From Bog-473 sp963725895 (GTDB lineage: Bacteria; Actinomycetota; Acidimicrobiia; Acidimicrobiales; RAAP-2), in assembly GCA_963725895.1 (NCBI GenBank), contig CAVSAJ010000001.1, forward strand, positions 2,666,001 through 2,730,000: DNA of 64,000 nucleotides. Direction: 5' to 3'. Position 1 is the first letter of the stretch; every line of letters begins with the position of its first letter. The translations under genes were made by a program, and so were the position numbers. The notes beneath the pieces are model-generated. The model had not been told where the DNA came from and ran no database searches. It saw only the letters and a program-made list of their open reading frames with translations. Positions 45,585 to 54,599 of the stretch are shown here, piece after piece.

Positions 45585-45866
45585 GTGTCGACCGCCCTAT
45601 CGCAAATCGGACCGCTCTTGGCATCCTTGTACCTAGGTGCAACGACATCCACCTTGTCCGCACCCACAGACCGTGAGCTTCCCCGTTGGTGGGTGGCTGC
45701 GGGTTCGACACTGGTTGTTGTCGAGCTTCGGGATAGGGAAGTTTTGGATTTCCCGGATCACCGCACCCTTGAGCTGGACGACTTCGAGGATCTCTCCGTC
45801 GGGTATCTGCGAGCCGGCCGCTTCGGTGCCCACGTACTCCTAATTTCGGCGCTGGGAACCCCATGA
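45585..45866 (+). CDS. Hypothetical protein, possibly the 3' part of a split gene
   Basis: 93 codons from a GTG; the same frame is open back to about 45448 and reads LALVEDLLDLEVVVGKRHRREDPEHV before the GTG, which looks coding. The content is alpha/beta (WWVAAGSTLVVVELRDREVLDF, DLSVGYLRAGRFGAHVLLISALG). No family recognised. Confidence 0.35.
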   Translation: MSTALSQIGPLLASLYLGATTSTLSAPTDRELPRWWVAAGSTLVVVELRDREVLDFPDHRTLELDDFEDLSVGYLRAGRFGAHVLLISALGTP

Positions 45867-45948
45867 AGATGCCGACAAACTCAATCGGCTGCGAGACCTC
45901 ATTCGTCACGCACATGCTGAATCAGACACCATCGCGCATGTACTCCGG

Positions 45949-46389
45949 ATGCTTACCGCAGGCAATCTTCGCATCGAAACAACCGATCTTGGTAATGGAC
46001 CTGTGTTGAGCGATGAGAGTATCCAGCTCCTCGATTATCTCGACCGAGCTACCAAAGCACTCGAGTCACCTGACTGGTTTGGGTTTCCAACGGCAGATCT
46101 TCTTGCCTCCCTTTATTCGGCTCTTGGATGGGGATCGCCGACACAGAGAAACGATCTCCTGAGACTGCTTGACGAGCATCGGGCCAGACTCGGCTCCCGA
46201 CTAAATGCCCTTCGAACAGACTGGACGGCACGTAATCCAGGAGCAAACTGGAGCCTAAACATTGGACGATTGGAGCAGAAGATGGAGAATCATGGAGACA
46301 CCTACAATGTTCCCGGTCAGGCGGGGGCAGTAGGTCCGAACGCGGCAAGCGTCTCAATTCAGCATGTCCATGGTCAACACGTGGAATGA
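45949..46389 (+). CDS. Unknown protein ending in a GQAGAVGPNA motif
   Basis: 146 residues; the frame is open further upstream (KLNRLRDLIRHAHAESDTIAHVLRM) and the real start may lie there. The first part is helical (SDESIQLLDYLDRATKAL, NDLLRLLDEHRARLGSRLNALRTDW). It ends GDTYNVPGQAGAVGPNAASVSIQHV, a short motif I remember from proteins encoded with small helical partners in accessory regions. It overlaps the next gene by 26 nt. Function unknown. Confidence 0.5.
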   Translation: MLTAGNLRIETTDLGNGPVLSDESIQLLDYLDRATKALESPDWFGFPTADLLASLYSALGWGSPTQRNDLLRLLDEHRARLGSRLNALRTDWTARNPGANWSLNIGRLEQKMENHGDTYNVPGQAGAVGPNAASVSIQHVHGQHVE

Positions 46390-46669
46390 CGTAAAGGCCG
46401 AAATACCACTAGACGAGCTGGCGAAACAACTTGCCACACTGCGCGAGGCCGTGAAGACCACAGAGCTGGACCCGTCAACAACAGAGGAGGACCGCGATAT
46501 CGCCGTTGGACAGCTCCGGCAAGCAGAGAAAGCGGCGGAGAACGATGATGGACCAGGTGCTCTCGCGCACCTAAAGACCGCCGGCGCTTGGCTGCTCAAA
46601 GTAACCACCTCCGTCGGAGTTCCGATTGCAATCGCTGCAATCAAAGCGGCCTTGGGAATCCCCGTATAA
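46364..46669 (+). CDS. Small helical protein, partner of the upstream gene
   Basis: 101 residues. DELAKQLATLREAVKTTELDPSTTEEDRDIAVGQLRQAEKAAENDDGPGALAHLKTAGAWLLKVTTSVGVPIAIAAIKAALGI: an all-helical protein with the 'DGPGALxHLKxAGxWxLxVxxxxGxxxAxxAIKxALG' ending that is common in small accessory proteins. It overlaps the preceding gene, so the two are probably co-translated. No biochemical role is known to me. Confidence 0.55.
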   Translation: MSMVNTWNDVKAEIPLDELAKQLATLREAVKTTELDPSTTEEDRDIAVGQLRQAEKAAENDDGPGALAHLKTAGAWLLKVTTSVGVPIAIAAIKAALGIPV

Positions 46670-46878
46670 GCATTGTGCCCTCGGAGCCTTGTGATCCGCC
46701 GGGCGCTCAGGCTTCGAGCGACGCGGCGCGCTCTAGGAGTCCTCAGTAGGATGCAACCCACTTCTCACGGATCGGGTTTCAGTCGCCCGAGGCGTCGACA
46801 GGTGTATTCGCTCCTTATATGGGGTCAAGTCCGACTGAGCTACGTAGCCGGCGATATGACACGGACGCGAGGTAATTC

Positions 46879-47409
46879 ATGTCAGACACAGGGACGCAAC
46901 CAGCACCAGTAGCAACAGGGCAGAAGCCCGCACCGAGTGCAGACGTTTCGTGGAAGCTCGTCCTTTTGGTAGCCATCGTGATGGGTGGGATCATCGCAGT
47001 CGCCCTTCCCATCGTGTTCCATTATCCAATGGCGAGCGGTGCCACCTCGGTGCTCGGGGTGGTGCTCCCGATTTTTACTGCGGTGATGGGAGCCGCCCTA
47101 GGGGCGGGCGTTGGCAACGCGACCGGTAGCGCTGGGAAGAAGGCCTCTGACCAGAAGGCCGCGCAATCGAGACAATCTCTTCTGGCGGTGAAGGAGGCGC
47201 TGCAGAGGGGCAAGCCAAAGGTTGACGGAGTTTTCGACACTGTAAAGTCAAGCCTGCTGAGCCCAGCCGGTCAAGCAAACTTCATGGCTACTCCGGCGCG
47301 CGACGCCCCTGTCGAGATTCCGACTATCGATATCGCTCATATGGATACGGCAAGCGCCGCACTCGAGCGAATCCAGGCCATCGTGGACACAGCTCTCTCA
47401 ACAGAGTAG
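46879..47409 (+). CDS. Membrane protein with two N-terminal helices
   Basis: 176 residues, GAGGT 6-10 nt before the ATG. After a Pro/Ala-rich start come two helices (WKLVLLVAIVMGGIIAVALPIVF and SVLGVVLPIFTAVMGAALGAGVGNA). A soluble tail follows (QSRQSLLAVKEALQRGKPKVDGVFDTVKSSLLSP...ASAALERIQAIVDTALS). It may be the membrane component of the preceding small-gene cluster; function unknown. Confidence 0.65.
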   Translation: MSDTGTQPAPVATGQKPAPSADVSWKLVLLVAIVMGGIIAVALPIVFHYPMASGATSVLGVVLPIFTAVMGAALGAGVGNATGSAGKKASDQKAAQSRQSLLAVKEALQRGKPKVDGVFDTVKSSLLSPAGQANFMATPARDAPVEIPTIDIAHMDTASAALERIQAIVDTALSTE

Positions 47410-47581
47410 GAGTTGCTTGAATACATTCTCGGACCGGGGTGGCTGACTTCGGCGGGACTATGCAGAGCTGTATTGGCGTCTGACGTTTTCACCGCTCGCC
47501 ATTTGACCAGATCCCCGTGAACTGATCCACCCGCTGTGCGAGCCCGACCCCCACCATGGTGGGATGGAGGACAGCACAGCA

Positions 47582-47860
47582 ATGAAGAGACGTCACCACA
47601 CGCCCGAGCAGATCATCCGGCTCTTGGCCGAGGGGGAGAAACTCCTCGGTCAGGGCCAGCCTGTCGACGAGGTCGCGCGTCACCTCGAGATCTCAGAATC
47701 GACCTGGCATCGCTGGCAGAGCCAGTACGGCGGGATGAAGGCCGACGACGCCAAGGAGCTGCGCGAACTGCGCAAGGAGAACCAGCGGCTCAAGAAGATC
47801 GTGGCCGACCAGGCGCTCGACAACGACATGTTGAAGGAGATCGCCCGGGGAAACTTCTAA
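47582..47860 (+). CDS. IS3-family transposase OrfA
   Basis: 92 residues from the ATG at 47582 (an in-frame ATG at 47564 is possible). KRRHHTPEQIIRLLAEGEKLLGQGQPVDEVARHLEISESTWHRWQSQYGGM is the HTH_Tnp_1 domain. It is followed by the leucine-zipper region (AKELRELRKENQRLKKIVADQALDNDMLKEIA). OrfA binds the element ends; a programmed -1 frameshift near its end usually produces the OrfAB transposase. Confidence 0.88.
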   Translation: MKRRHHTPEQIIRLLAEGEKLLGQGQPVDEVARHLEISESTWHRWQSQYGGMKADDAKELRELRKENQRLKKIVADQALDNDMLKEIARGNF

Positions 47861-48711
47861 CCCCGAACTGCCGACGGCGGGCTGTCGTGGCCCTCCAAGG
47901 CCAGTTCGGGGTCTCCGAGCGTCGGGCCTGTCGGGTGCTCGACCAGCCACGGTCCACCCAACGCCTCTGTGCACCAGTGCCCGGCGATGACGAGCTCGCC
48001 CTGCGGGCGTTCCTCCGCGACTTCTCGCGCCGCCATCCGCGCTGGGGGTGGCGAAAAGCAGCCGTCGCGGCCAAGAAGGCCGGCTGGCGGGCCAACCACA
48101 AGCGCATCCACCGCCTGTGGCGTGACGAGGGACTTCGCGTCCCCTATCGCAAGAAGAAGCGCCCGCTGCGCGGCATCGGCGTGCCCGTGGGCGCCATGTC
48201 GCCGATCCGGCCCAACGTCATCTGGGCCTTGGACTTCCAGTTCGACCAGACGAGAGAAGGGAGGCTGCTCAAGCTTTTGAACGTGATCGACGAGTACACC
48301 CGCGAGTGCCTGGCCATCGACGTCGGACGCTCAATCGACGCCGACGGAGTCGTTACCTGCCTCGAACGCCTGGCACACGAACGCGGAGCTCCGGCCTACG
48401 TGCGCTTCGACCACGGCCCCGAGTTCATCGCGTACGCGGTGGCCGACTGGTGCCGGTTCAACGGCACGGGGACTGTGTTCATCGATCCGGGCAGTCCCTG
48501 GCAAAACGCCTGGATCGAGTCGTTCAACGGGAGGCTGCGCGACGAGTACCTCAACGGTCAGCTCTTCGAGAGCCTCCTCGAGGCGCAGGTCCTCTTGGAG
48601 GCCTGGCGGATCGAGTACAACAATGAGCGGCCCCACAGCTCGCTTGGCTGGAAGTCACCGGTCGAGTTCGCCGAGGAGTGGCTCAGCAAGCACCAACTAC
48701 AGCTCGCATAG
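47857..48711 (+). CDS. IS3-family transposase OrfB (rve integrase core)
   Basis: About 284 residues in the frame that overlaps the OrfA end; the frame is open further upstream. It has the HTH_21 region (HPRWGWRKAAVAAKKAGWRANHKRIHRLWRDEGL) and the DDE core. WALDFQFD supplies the first Asp and VRFDHGPEF the second. PWQNAWIESFNGRLRDEYLN supplies the Glu, then NNERPHSSLGWKSPVEFA follows. The catalytic triad is complete, so the enzyme could be active when made as OrfAB. Confidence 0.9.
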   Translation, partial: LTPNCRRRAVVALQGQFGVSERRACRVLDQPRSTQRLCAPVPGDDELALRAFLRDFSRRHPRWGWRKAAVAAKKAGWRANHKRIHRLWRDEGLRVPYRKKKRPLRGIGVPVGAMSPIRPNVIWALDFQFDQTREGRLLKLLNVIDEYTRECLAIDVGRSIDADGVVTCLERLAHERGAPAYVRFDHGPEFIAYAVADWCRFNGTGTVFIDPGSPWQNAWIESFNGRLRDEYLNGQLFESLLEAQVLLEAWRIEYNNERPHSSLGWKSPVEFAEEWLSKHQLQLA

Positions 48712-48722
48712 TGGGTGGATCA

Positions 48723-49107
48723 ACAATCGGGGCCCGGTCACATTTGAGACGTCCGCTGCCTGAGCCGGTACCAGTTCCCTTCCTGCTGGTTCAGACGGCT
48801 TTTTCGGCGACCAAGAGATGCCCGAGACAGACAGGGCAGCGACCCTCTTCGGGAGTCTCGCCCAAGCTTGCAGCTAAGCCGTACAGGATGAGCTTCCCGC
48901 AAAACGGCGAGCGGAGCGAGAGGCGTCTCAACCACATACCACCGTTCGGATCTCGACCGCACAGCCTGAGGGGCCGTCACATTCTCGACCGACACGAGGA
49001 AACGGTGAGAGTCGAGCTCGTCAGGAGCGAAGCGTCTTCGAATGCCTCGGCTCCGCGGTTGAACGCCTGGTTCACTAATCATTCAGTCATGGCAGAATCA
49101 GGAGGGT
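48723..49107. other. Region between IS3 element and GMC gene
   Basis: About 385 bases with at most one very short gene (48791-48937, minus). A longer plus-strand frame from 48678 starts inside the IS element and shows no family resemblance. Confidence 0.35.
48791..48937 (-). CDS. Possible 48-residue zinc-ribbon fragment
   Basis: From an ATG at 48937 the minus strand reads LRSPFCGKLILYGLAASLG, then EEGRCPVCLGHLLVAEKA, with one or two Cys pairs. It is preceded in frame by RLCGRDPNGG without a start codon. Perhaps a remnant of a small zinc-binding protein cut by the IS3 insertion. Confidence 0.25.
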   Translation of the reverse strand: MWLRRLSLRSPFCGKLILYGLAASLGETPEEGRCPVCLGHLLVAEKAV

Positions 49108-50808
49108 TCACATTTGCTCAAGGACCCGGTCGGCGAAACGGTCTGAAAGCGCCGCGATTGTAAAAGAGGGATTTGGTCCGACTGGACCAGGCATAACGGA
49201 GCCATCCGCGACAAAGAATCCTGGGTAGCCGAATACCTCACCGAAATCATCTACGACTCCCTCGGCGATGGAGTCACCCATCGAGCACCCACCCAACGCA
49301 TGGACCGTAATGACTTTGTTGTGAATCCTGCTCAAGGGGTCCTCGAGAAAGCGGGCTCCGAGTTGCTCTGAAAGAGTGCGCATGGCCGCCTTCACGCGAT
49401 CGAAATACTCGCGTGAGTCCGATGAACTCCAACTCAGCTCTAATTGCCGGTCGCTGTCGTTACTGAGGCTGAATCGACCCCCCGGGGTGTCAAGCCCCAT
49501 ACCTAATACCGGCAGGAGGCTGCTCGATGCACGGGCATCACCTATTAATCTTTCCAGCTGATCGTCGAGGTCCGTTTGCTCGTCATGTCTGACCAAACCG
49601 ACTATTTCATGGCCTATGAAGCGCAGCAGTCGATGGAGTTCGCCACCAACGTCCGAACTCTCTACTAGCCAATCGACAAATCCTGGGTAGCCGCCGTCTT
49701 GGATATAGAGACCAGGTCCAGTGCCGCCGTCATCCGATGCATCGGGTACGCGGACTGTCGACGTAATCACGCTTCCACGACTGGGTGCAAGGAGACGGGG
49801 AACGCTTTTCCCCGCCACTTCGTCCTTGGCGTCAAGAAGGAGACCCAAGAAGTCACCGTTGCCAGAGAAGTACTCGCCCAGTCGCGGGCTGATGCCGGGG
49901 AAGTTCCCCTGGTTCTTGAGCAGGAGGTCAGCCGTCCCGAATGTGCCCGCGGAAAGGATCAACTTGCGGCAAAAGATCTCGATCGTCTGAGCGCTGCCGG
50001 GACCGTTCTCTGGATTGTGCTTCACGTATGAGACGGAGAACCCACCCTCTTCTCTGGGCTTGAAGGAGTGCACCTCGCATAGGTCACGTATCTCGACGTT
50101 CGGTAGCCGATTCGCCAAAGTCAGGTAGGTGTAATCAAGCGTGTTCTTGGAGCCATAGTTGCAACCAACGTCGCACTCGCCACACAGACGGCAGGTGTAC
50201 CGGGTGCGCCCGTGGATGTTGCTGGTGGTCGATCCATCTGAACTTCGTATGGGCTCGCCCGGGACTGGACTCCCCGCCGGATCGCCAAAAGTCACCGCGA
50301 GCGGTGGCGTGAACCACTCAAGTCCCGCCGCTGATGCGGCGTCATGCATTGCCCGCGTTTTGGGCGTCGAGGAGTATGGGTCCTTGTCGAACGGGAACGC
50401 TTGGAGCCCTATGACCGTCGCAACCCGGTCGTAGTGGGGATCGAGATCTACCCTTCCGATAGGCCAGCGAGTTGTTTCTCCGCCTGGATCACGTCGATAG
50501 AACCAGCGGGGATCCTTGCGGAGGAAGACGTTCGCGTAGATCAAGGAGCCACCGCCAAGCCCCGCTGATACGACTCCATCGATGCCGCCGAAACGCCAGA
50601 TCTGGAACAAGCCGTATTTACCGCTGCCGGGATCCCAGAAGTTGTTGCGCATCTCTACCGGGGAGCGCGCAAAGGATCCGGGAGGATACCGTTTGCCGCG
50701 TTCTAGAAGACAGACGTTCTTGCCGGCCTCACCGAGACGCCACGTCATCACCGACCCGCCGAACCCTGAGCCGATCACCACCGCGTCAAATCGTTCTTGC
50801 TCGGACAC
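49108..50808 (-). CDS. GMC-family FAD oxidoreductase (cholesterol-oxidase-like)
   Basis: 566 residues. The FAD motif GSGFGGSV is at 13-20; GLGGGSLIYANVFLR matches the GMC signature. ILSAGTFGTADLLLKNQG and the C-terminal ITVHALGGCSMG...GYPGFFVADGSVMPGPVGPNPSFTIAALSDRFADRV complete the fold. A CRLCGECDVGCNYGSKNTL block is typical of the cholesterol oxidase/CYP-like GMC branch. It oxidises an alcohol, possibly a sterol or terpenoid, with FAD. A metallophosphoesterase gene lies 15 bp upstream on the same strand, so they are probably one operon. Confidence 0.87.
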   Translation of the reverse strand: MSEQERFDAVVIGSGFGGSVMTWRLGEAGKNVCLLERGKRYPPGSFARSPVEMRNNFWDPGSGKYGLFQIWRFGGIDGVVSAGLGGGSLIYANVFLRKDPRWFYRRDPGGETTRWPIGRVDLDPHYDRVATVIGLQAFPFDKDPYSSTPKTRAMHDAASAAGLEWFTPPLAVTFGDPAGSPVPGEPIRSSDGSTTSNIHGRTRYTCRLCGECDVGCNYGSKNTLDYTYLTLANRLPNVEIRDLCEVHSFKPREEGGFSVSYVKHNPENGPGSAQTIEIFCRKLILSAGTFGTADLLLKNQGNFPGISPRLGEYFSGNGDFLGLLLDAKDEVAGKSVPRLLAPSRGSVITSTVRVPDASDDGGTGPGLYIQDGGYPGFVDWLVESSDVGGELHRLLRFIGHEIVGLVRHDEQTDLDDQLERLIGDARASSSLLPVLGMGLDTPGGRFSLSNDSDRQLELSWSSSDSREYFDRVKAAMRTLSEQLGARFLEDPLSRIHNKVITVHALGGCSMGDSIAEGVVDDFGEVFGYPGFFVADGSVMPGPVGPNPSFTIAALSDRFADRVLEQM

Positions 50809-50823
50809 GCCCTACCTCCAGAA

Positions 50824-52239
50824 TCAGTTGGTGTATGTCAGTCCACGTTGGATGATCTTTGGTAGCAAGCGACAGCGAAGGCTCACCTCATTTGCAACGG
50901 TCTGTGAGAAGTCAATCCAAGGTGCAGTACCGAAGTCGAATCGTCCGACGATCCATTTGTCGAGCTCGGTACTCTCGCCCGCTGGCCGGGGTCGAAGTTG
51001 CACCCGGTAGTTCTCGCGATTCTCGGATTGGTTGAACATTCGGAGCGCCGACACCCGGCAGTTGTCGTCGATGAAAAGGACGGACGCGCCGTTCAGAGGC
51101 TCGGGGTTTTCCTTGTCGACCACCCAACCCCCCGAGTTAAAGATCTCGAGCGGGCTTGGAAACCCCACGACAGTTTGGGCGCGCTCGAAGGGTTTGTGGG
51201 TGTGGCCGAACAGGAAGGATGCCGGCGACCTGGGACGCTTCTCGTCATCCAACTGCAGTGCCATAGGGCCGGCAAGATATTCGACGAGCCCTCCCTCGCT
51301 CGAGTCGCTCAACAACGTGCTCGGATTCATCCGCTCGATCTTCCCAAGAGAATCCTTGGCCGCCCGCCGCGCGACATGTCGCCCGACCCATCGGAGCATG
51401 GGACGGATCGTGTTCGGCCCGATCCTGCCGCCCAGCTCACCTAGCTCGCCGGCCAAGGTTGCGACTGCGCTGGAGTCTTGCAACATGTCATAGATGACAC
51501 CGACATCTTCCCCAGCGGTGCCGGATCGTCCGAGGGAAGACCAGAAGAAGTCGATCCACGCGAAATTGTCGGCCTCCCAGTCCCACGCGCGAAGGCCCGG
51601 TGGTTGCTTCGGAAAGAGCTGAGCTTTGCCACTGCTCATCAACCGATAGACCGGCTCGGTGAAGTGACCGTGGTGAATGAGAGCAAGGCGCTCGGAACCG
51701 TTCGTCTCCAGGCCGAAGTTCGGATAGATGATCCGGACTGTGATTTCGGTCCCGGTCCGACGTTTCATCAACGCGGAGAGGAGCTCGGACTCGGAGCTGT
51801 GGCGAACGTCTCGGAGGAACATGTTGGTGGCGTGCCAAGGCGCAGCAAGGTCCTTTTCGGGAGGCGTGCCTCGCACGTATTCGGCATACATCCGTTCCCG
51901 GGCGGTCTCCCAGATGTGGTGATCGTGGTTGCCAGGGATATACAAGACGGTCGAGTCGAAAAGAGGTTTGCCACGAAACGCCAGGTCTACGAATCGGTCG
52001 AACACCATCGCGGCCACGTTGTCTTGCGCCAAAGCCAGTTCGAGGATGTCTCCATTCAGGATCAACGTCGGCGGCGAGTCAGTGTGCTCATCGAGCACAG
52101 TCCGGAGGCAATCCACGAACGAACGGAGCACCGGGCTGGGCGTGTCGTAGTCAACGACGGCGTCACCGTCGACGTGACTTAGTAGGCTGTTCTCGGCTCC
52201 GAAATGCAGATCGGAGAGACAAACCGCCTGGATGCGCAC
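50824..52239 (-). CDS. Calcineurin-like metallophosphoesterase
   Basis: 471 residues. The metal ligands are in order: SDLHFG (Asp10, His12), NGDILEL (Asp64), GNHDHH (103-108), LIHHGHF and FLFGHTHKPF near the C-terminus. This is a complete di-metal phosphoesterase site. No signal peptide is seen, so it is cytoplasmic. The substrate cannot be read; members act on nucleotides, phospholipids or proteins. It is divergent from the GH76 gene (42 bp apart) and upstream of the GMC gene. Confidence 0.85.
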   Translation of the reverse strand: MRIQAVCLSDLHFGAENSLLSHVDGDAVVDYDTPSPVLRSFVDCLRTVLDEHTDSPPTLILNGDILELALAQDNVAAMVFDRFVDLAFRGKPLFDSTVLYIPGNHDHHIWETARERMYAEYVRGTPPEKDLAAPWHATNMFLRDVRHSSESELLSALMKRRTGTEITVRIIYPNFGLETNGSERLALIHHGHFTEPVYRLMSSGKAQLFPKQPPGLRAWDWEADNFAWIDFFWSSLGRSGTAGEDVGVIYDMLQDSSAVATLAGELGELGGRIGPNTIRPMLRWVGRHVARRAAKDSLGKIERMNPSTLLSDSSEGGLVEYLAGPMALQLDDEKRPRSPASFLFGHTHKPFERAQTVVGFPSPLEIFNSGGWVVDKENPEPLNGASVLFIDDNCRVSALRMFNQSENRENYRVQLRPRPAGESTELDKWIVGRFDFGTAPWIDFSQTVANEVSLRCRLLPKIIQRGLTYTN

Positions 52240-52281
52240 ACGAGTAATTTTACTGGGCGTCGTGTACTTTGTCTTCTATTG

Positions 52282-53352
52282 ATGAGTGAATCAGGGCACT
52301 CGAACATGGCTCTTGATCGAGCCGTCGCCACCTTTGGGGCCATCCGAGCTCGGCGACTCTTTGCTCGGGGTCGAGGCCTATTCGGAGCCCGGAGACGGTG
52401 GTTGTTTGGGCGTACCTATGAGGACCTGTGGCCCTTCGCGGATGCCTGGTCCGCTCTCTGCACCCTGGGGTCCTTGCCCGGACAATCAGAAGCGCTGAAT
52501 TTTCTCCGCGGCATGTACAGCGGCCTTGGTTCCTATAGCCAGGAGTCGAGTAGCTCTGAGGATTCGGGGGCTGTGGGTTTCGAGTCGGTCGTAACGGCAC
52601 CCTTGGGAACTGGCGGAGACAGGTTCTACGACGACAATGCATGGCTTGGTCTCGCTCTGGTCCGGCACTTCGAACTGACGGAGAATGAGGAATTGTTGAA
52701 ACTGGCAGAACGAGTGTTCTCGTTCGTGGTGTCTGGCTGGTCCACTGAATCAACCTGGCAGATCCCAGGGGGGATTCGTTGGAAAGAGCCAGCAAGCAAT
52801 CACTCGCGCAATACCTGTGTGAACGGACCTGCGGCACAACTCGCGGCGAGGCTTCACGAGAAGACCGAACAGGCGAGCTACCTCGATTGGGCAAAGCGGA
52901 TTTACGCTTGGACACGAGAAGCCCTTCTCAATCCGGATGGCTTGTATATCGACCAGATTGCGCCCGACGGAAAACAGATCCCCACCATCTGGTCGTACAA
53001 CCAAGGAACCATGATCGGAGCCGGCGTCCTTCTGGCGAAGCGGACAGGCGAGGAAACTTTCCTTGATGATTCCGCGGGAACCGCAGCTGCCTATGTGAAC
53101 GATCTGAGCGCTGCCAAGCTTGTGCCTCAGGACCCAGCGTTTAACGCCGTGCTCTTTCGGAACCTCCTCCAACTACATCGGGAGCGACCCGATCCCGCCT
53201 ATGGATCGCTACTGATTGACTATGGCTCGACCATGTGGAACACGAAACGTCTAAACCATGGTCTATTTGCCGGTAACGGGTCGCAGCTCAACAATGCCGC
53301 CGCCATGATTCAAATTTACGCTCTTGCAGCTGGCGCTCAGCCGCATGCGTAG
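52282..53352 (+). CDS. GH76-family (alpha-1,6-mannanase-like) glycosidase
   Basis: 356 residues from an ATG at 52282. RFYDDNAWLGLALVRHFELT carries the paired catalytic Asp of GH76 (Asp117-Asp118). GGIRWKEPASNHSRNTCVNGPAAQLAARLHE and IWSYNQGTMIGAGVLLAKRTGEETFLDDSA fit the (alpha/alpha)6 barrel. No signal peptide was found, unusual for a mannanase, so it may act inside the cell or start further upstream. GH76 enzymes cleave alpha-1,6-mannan; trehalase-like or unsaturated-glycoside activity is a less likely alternative. Confidence 0.8.
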   Translation: MSESGHSNMALDRAVATFGAIRARRLFARGRGLFGARRRWLFGRTYEDLWPFADAWSALCTLGSLPGQSEALNFLRGMYSGLGSYSQESSSSEDSGAVGFESVVTAPLGTGGDRFYDDNAWLGLALVRHFELTENEELLKLAERVFSFVVSGWSTESTWQIPGGIRWKEPASNHSRNTCVNGPAAQLAARLHEKTEQASYLDWAKRIYAWTREALLNPDGLYIDQIAPDGKQIPTIWSYNQGTMIGAGVLLAKRTGEETFLDDSAGTAAAYVNDLSAAKLVPQDPAFNAVLFRNLLQLHRERPDPAYGSLLIDYGSTMWNTKRLNHGLFAGNGSQLNNAAAMIQIYALAAGAQPHA

Positions 53353-53444
53353 GTCCGTGCTAGGCACTATGACTCCAGAACCTCCCGATGAACCGACCCC
53401 ATTCGTCGGCAGTCATCGATCAGGGCATCGATGTCGAACACAGA

Positions 53445-54399
53445 TCAGTCGGCTCCGAGCTGCAGGGTGGCCACCGTAACGTGGGGCCAGCTGAGACCGT
53501 TGAAATTCAGGAGAACCGTCTGGCTATATTGCAGCTGCAGAACGTTAGGCGTCCCTTGAATGGTCTCCAGCCAAAATGTAGCTGTAACGGAAGCCACGGA
53601 CGCATTCGGTCCAGCAGCAGGGCTCCCCTGCAGGAATGCAGTTTCCGCTTCGCCGCCCCCGGGCGTTGGTGTATCCAACGTCGATACCTGCAACACTACG
53701 GTCGACAGAACTTCCTGCGGGGCAATTGCGTTGGATAAGACGCTATTCGGGTCGTTGACCATGTCCTGATCGATTCCTGTCAGGTCCGGGCTCCGAAATT
53801 GAGTCTGTGTCGCGAGGTTCTGCTCTGGGAAGGGTGCAGCAGAGGCCGGGTTTCCGATGCTAAAGGGATTCAGGTTGATGGTTGGGAAGACTGGCTTGGC
53901 GTTAATCGTTTGGGTAGTGATGAGCTGGCTAGCCAAACCCTGGAGCAAGACAGTTGTCCCATGCGGGATTGAAGCCAATCGCGCCACTGTGGCTGATACC
54001 GCAGGATTCGTGGTCGCCGGGATGTTGAGCCAGACTCCCGGCTCAAAGTGAAGCCCGTCATTAGGGGGCTGGAGGTTCGCATCAGCGATCTGTTGCACGT
54101 AGCTCAGGCCGGCCATGAAGATGTCAGTTTGAAGTAGGCCCCTGTTTGGTATCGGCCCATCGATCTTCGCGAAGGTCAATGTTTCCGCGCGTGACGTTTA
54201 GCTCCAGGAAGCGGTCCTGGCCACTCGCGAGAAGATTGGGGCGCCAGATCGCGTTAAAACCCCTGCCGACCCAAAAGCCCTCCAGGCCAGCGAGCAGGCC
54301 GTAGTCGGCAACGGGTGGTTGGTCCGGCGGGGGTGGCGGGGGTGGCGGGGGTGTGGGAGTGGGCGTGGGGTTGTATCCGAAGGTGCCAGGGGTCATCAT
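53445..54399 (-). pseudogene. Lipocalin/heme-binding-like protein, frameshifted
   Basis: The first frame from 54399 has a Pro-rich start, then VADYGLLAGLEGFWVGRGFNAIWRPNLLASGQDRFLELNVT. An extra base near 54183-54188 breaks it. The second frame continues LTFAKIDGPIPNRGLLQTDIFMAGLSYVQQIADANL and NDGLHFEPGVWLNIPATTNPAVSATVARLASIPHGTTVLLQG to 53445. Joined, it gives about 317 residues of a beta-barrel protein family I know from actinobacteria and plants' symbionts (lipocalin-like, sometimes called heme-binding). The disrupted base lies in a GG pair, so an indel error is possible. It follows the IS21-split gene on the same strand. Confidence 0.7.
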
Positions 54400-54599
54400 G
54401 CTCTCGCTTTCTTTTCCGACCGCAGGTGTACTCGGCCGAGCCGATTCGTGCGCGTTTCCATCCCTCAGGACCTTTCGATCGTTCTCCTATGCCAAAAGGG
54501 CGTCAACGGCGACCCCAGCTGTCCGTGGCCAGTTTTCAGTCACCGCTTTTGGCCACCAGAAGTCCCCACCCCTCGAGGTGAGTTTTCAGTTTCTCGAGC

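Larger units (their letters stand above)
47523..48722 (+). mobile_element. IS3-family insertion sequence, 1200 bp
   Basis: 21-bp imperfect terminal inverted repeats occur at 47523-47543 (TGATCCACCCGCTGTGCGAG...) and 48702-48722 (its complement with two changes). They enclose overlapping orfA and orfB of the IS3 type. The orfB stop lies inside the right repeat. No convincing target-site duplication is seen next to the ends (aac versus aca). Confidence 0.88.

Noticed and set aside
48678..49163. 161-codon plus-strand gene after the IS3 element
   Set aside because: Starts inside the IS transposase gene and runs into the end of the GMC gene; no coding character.
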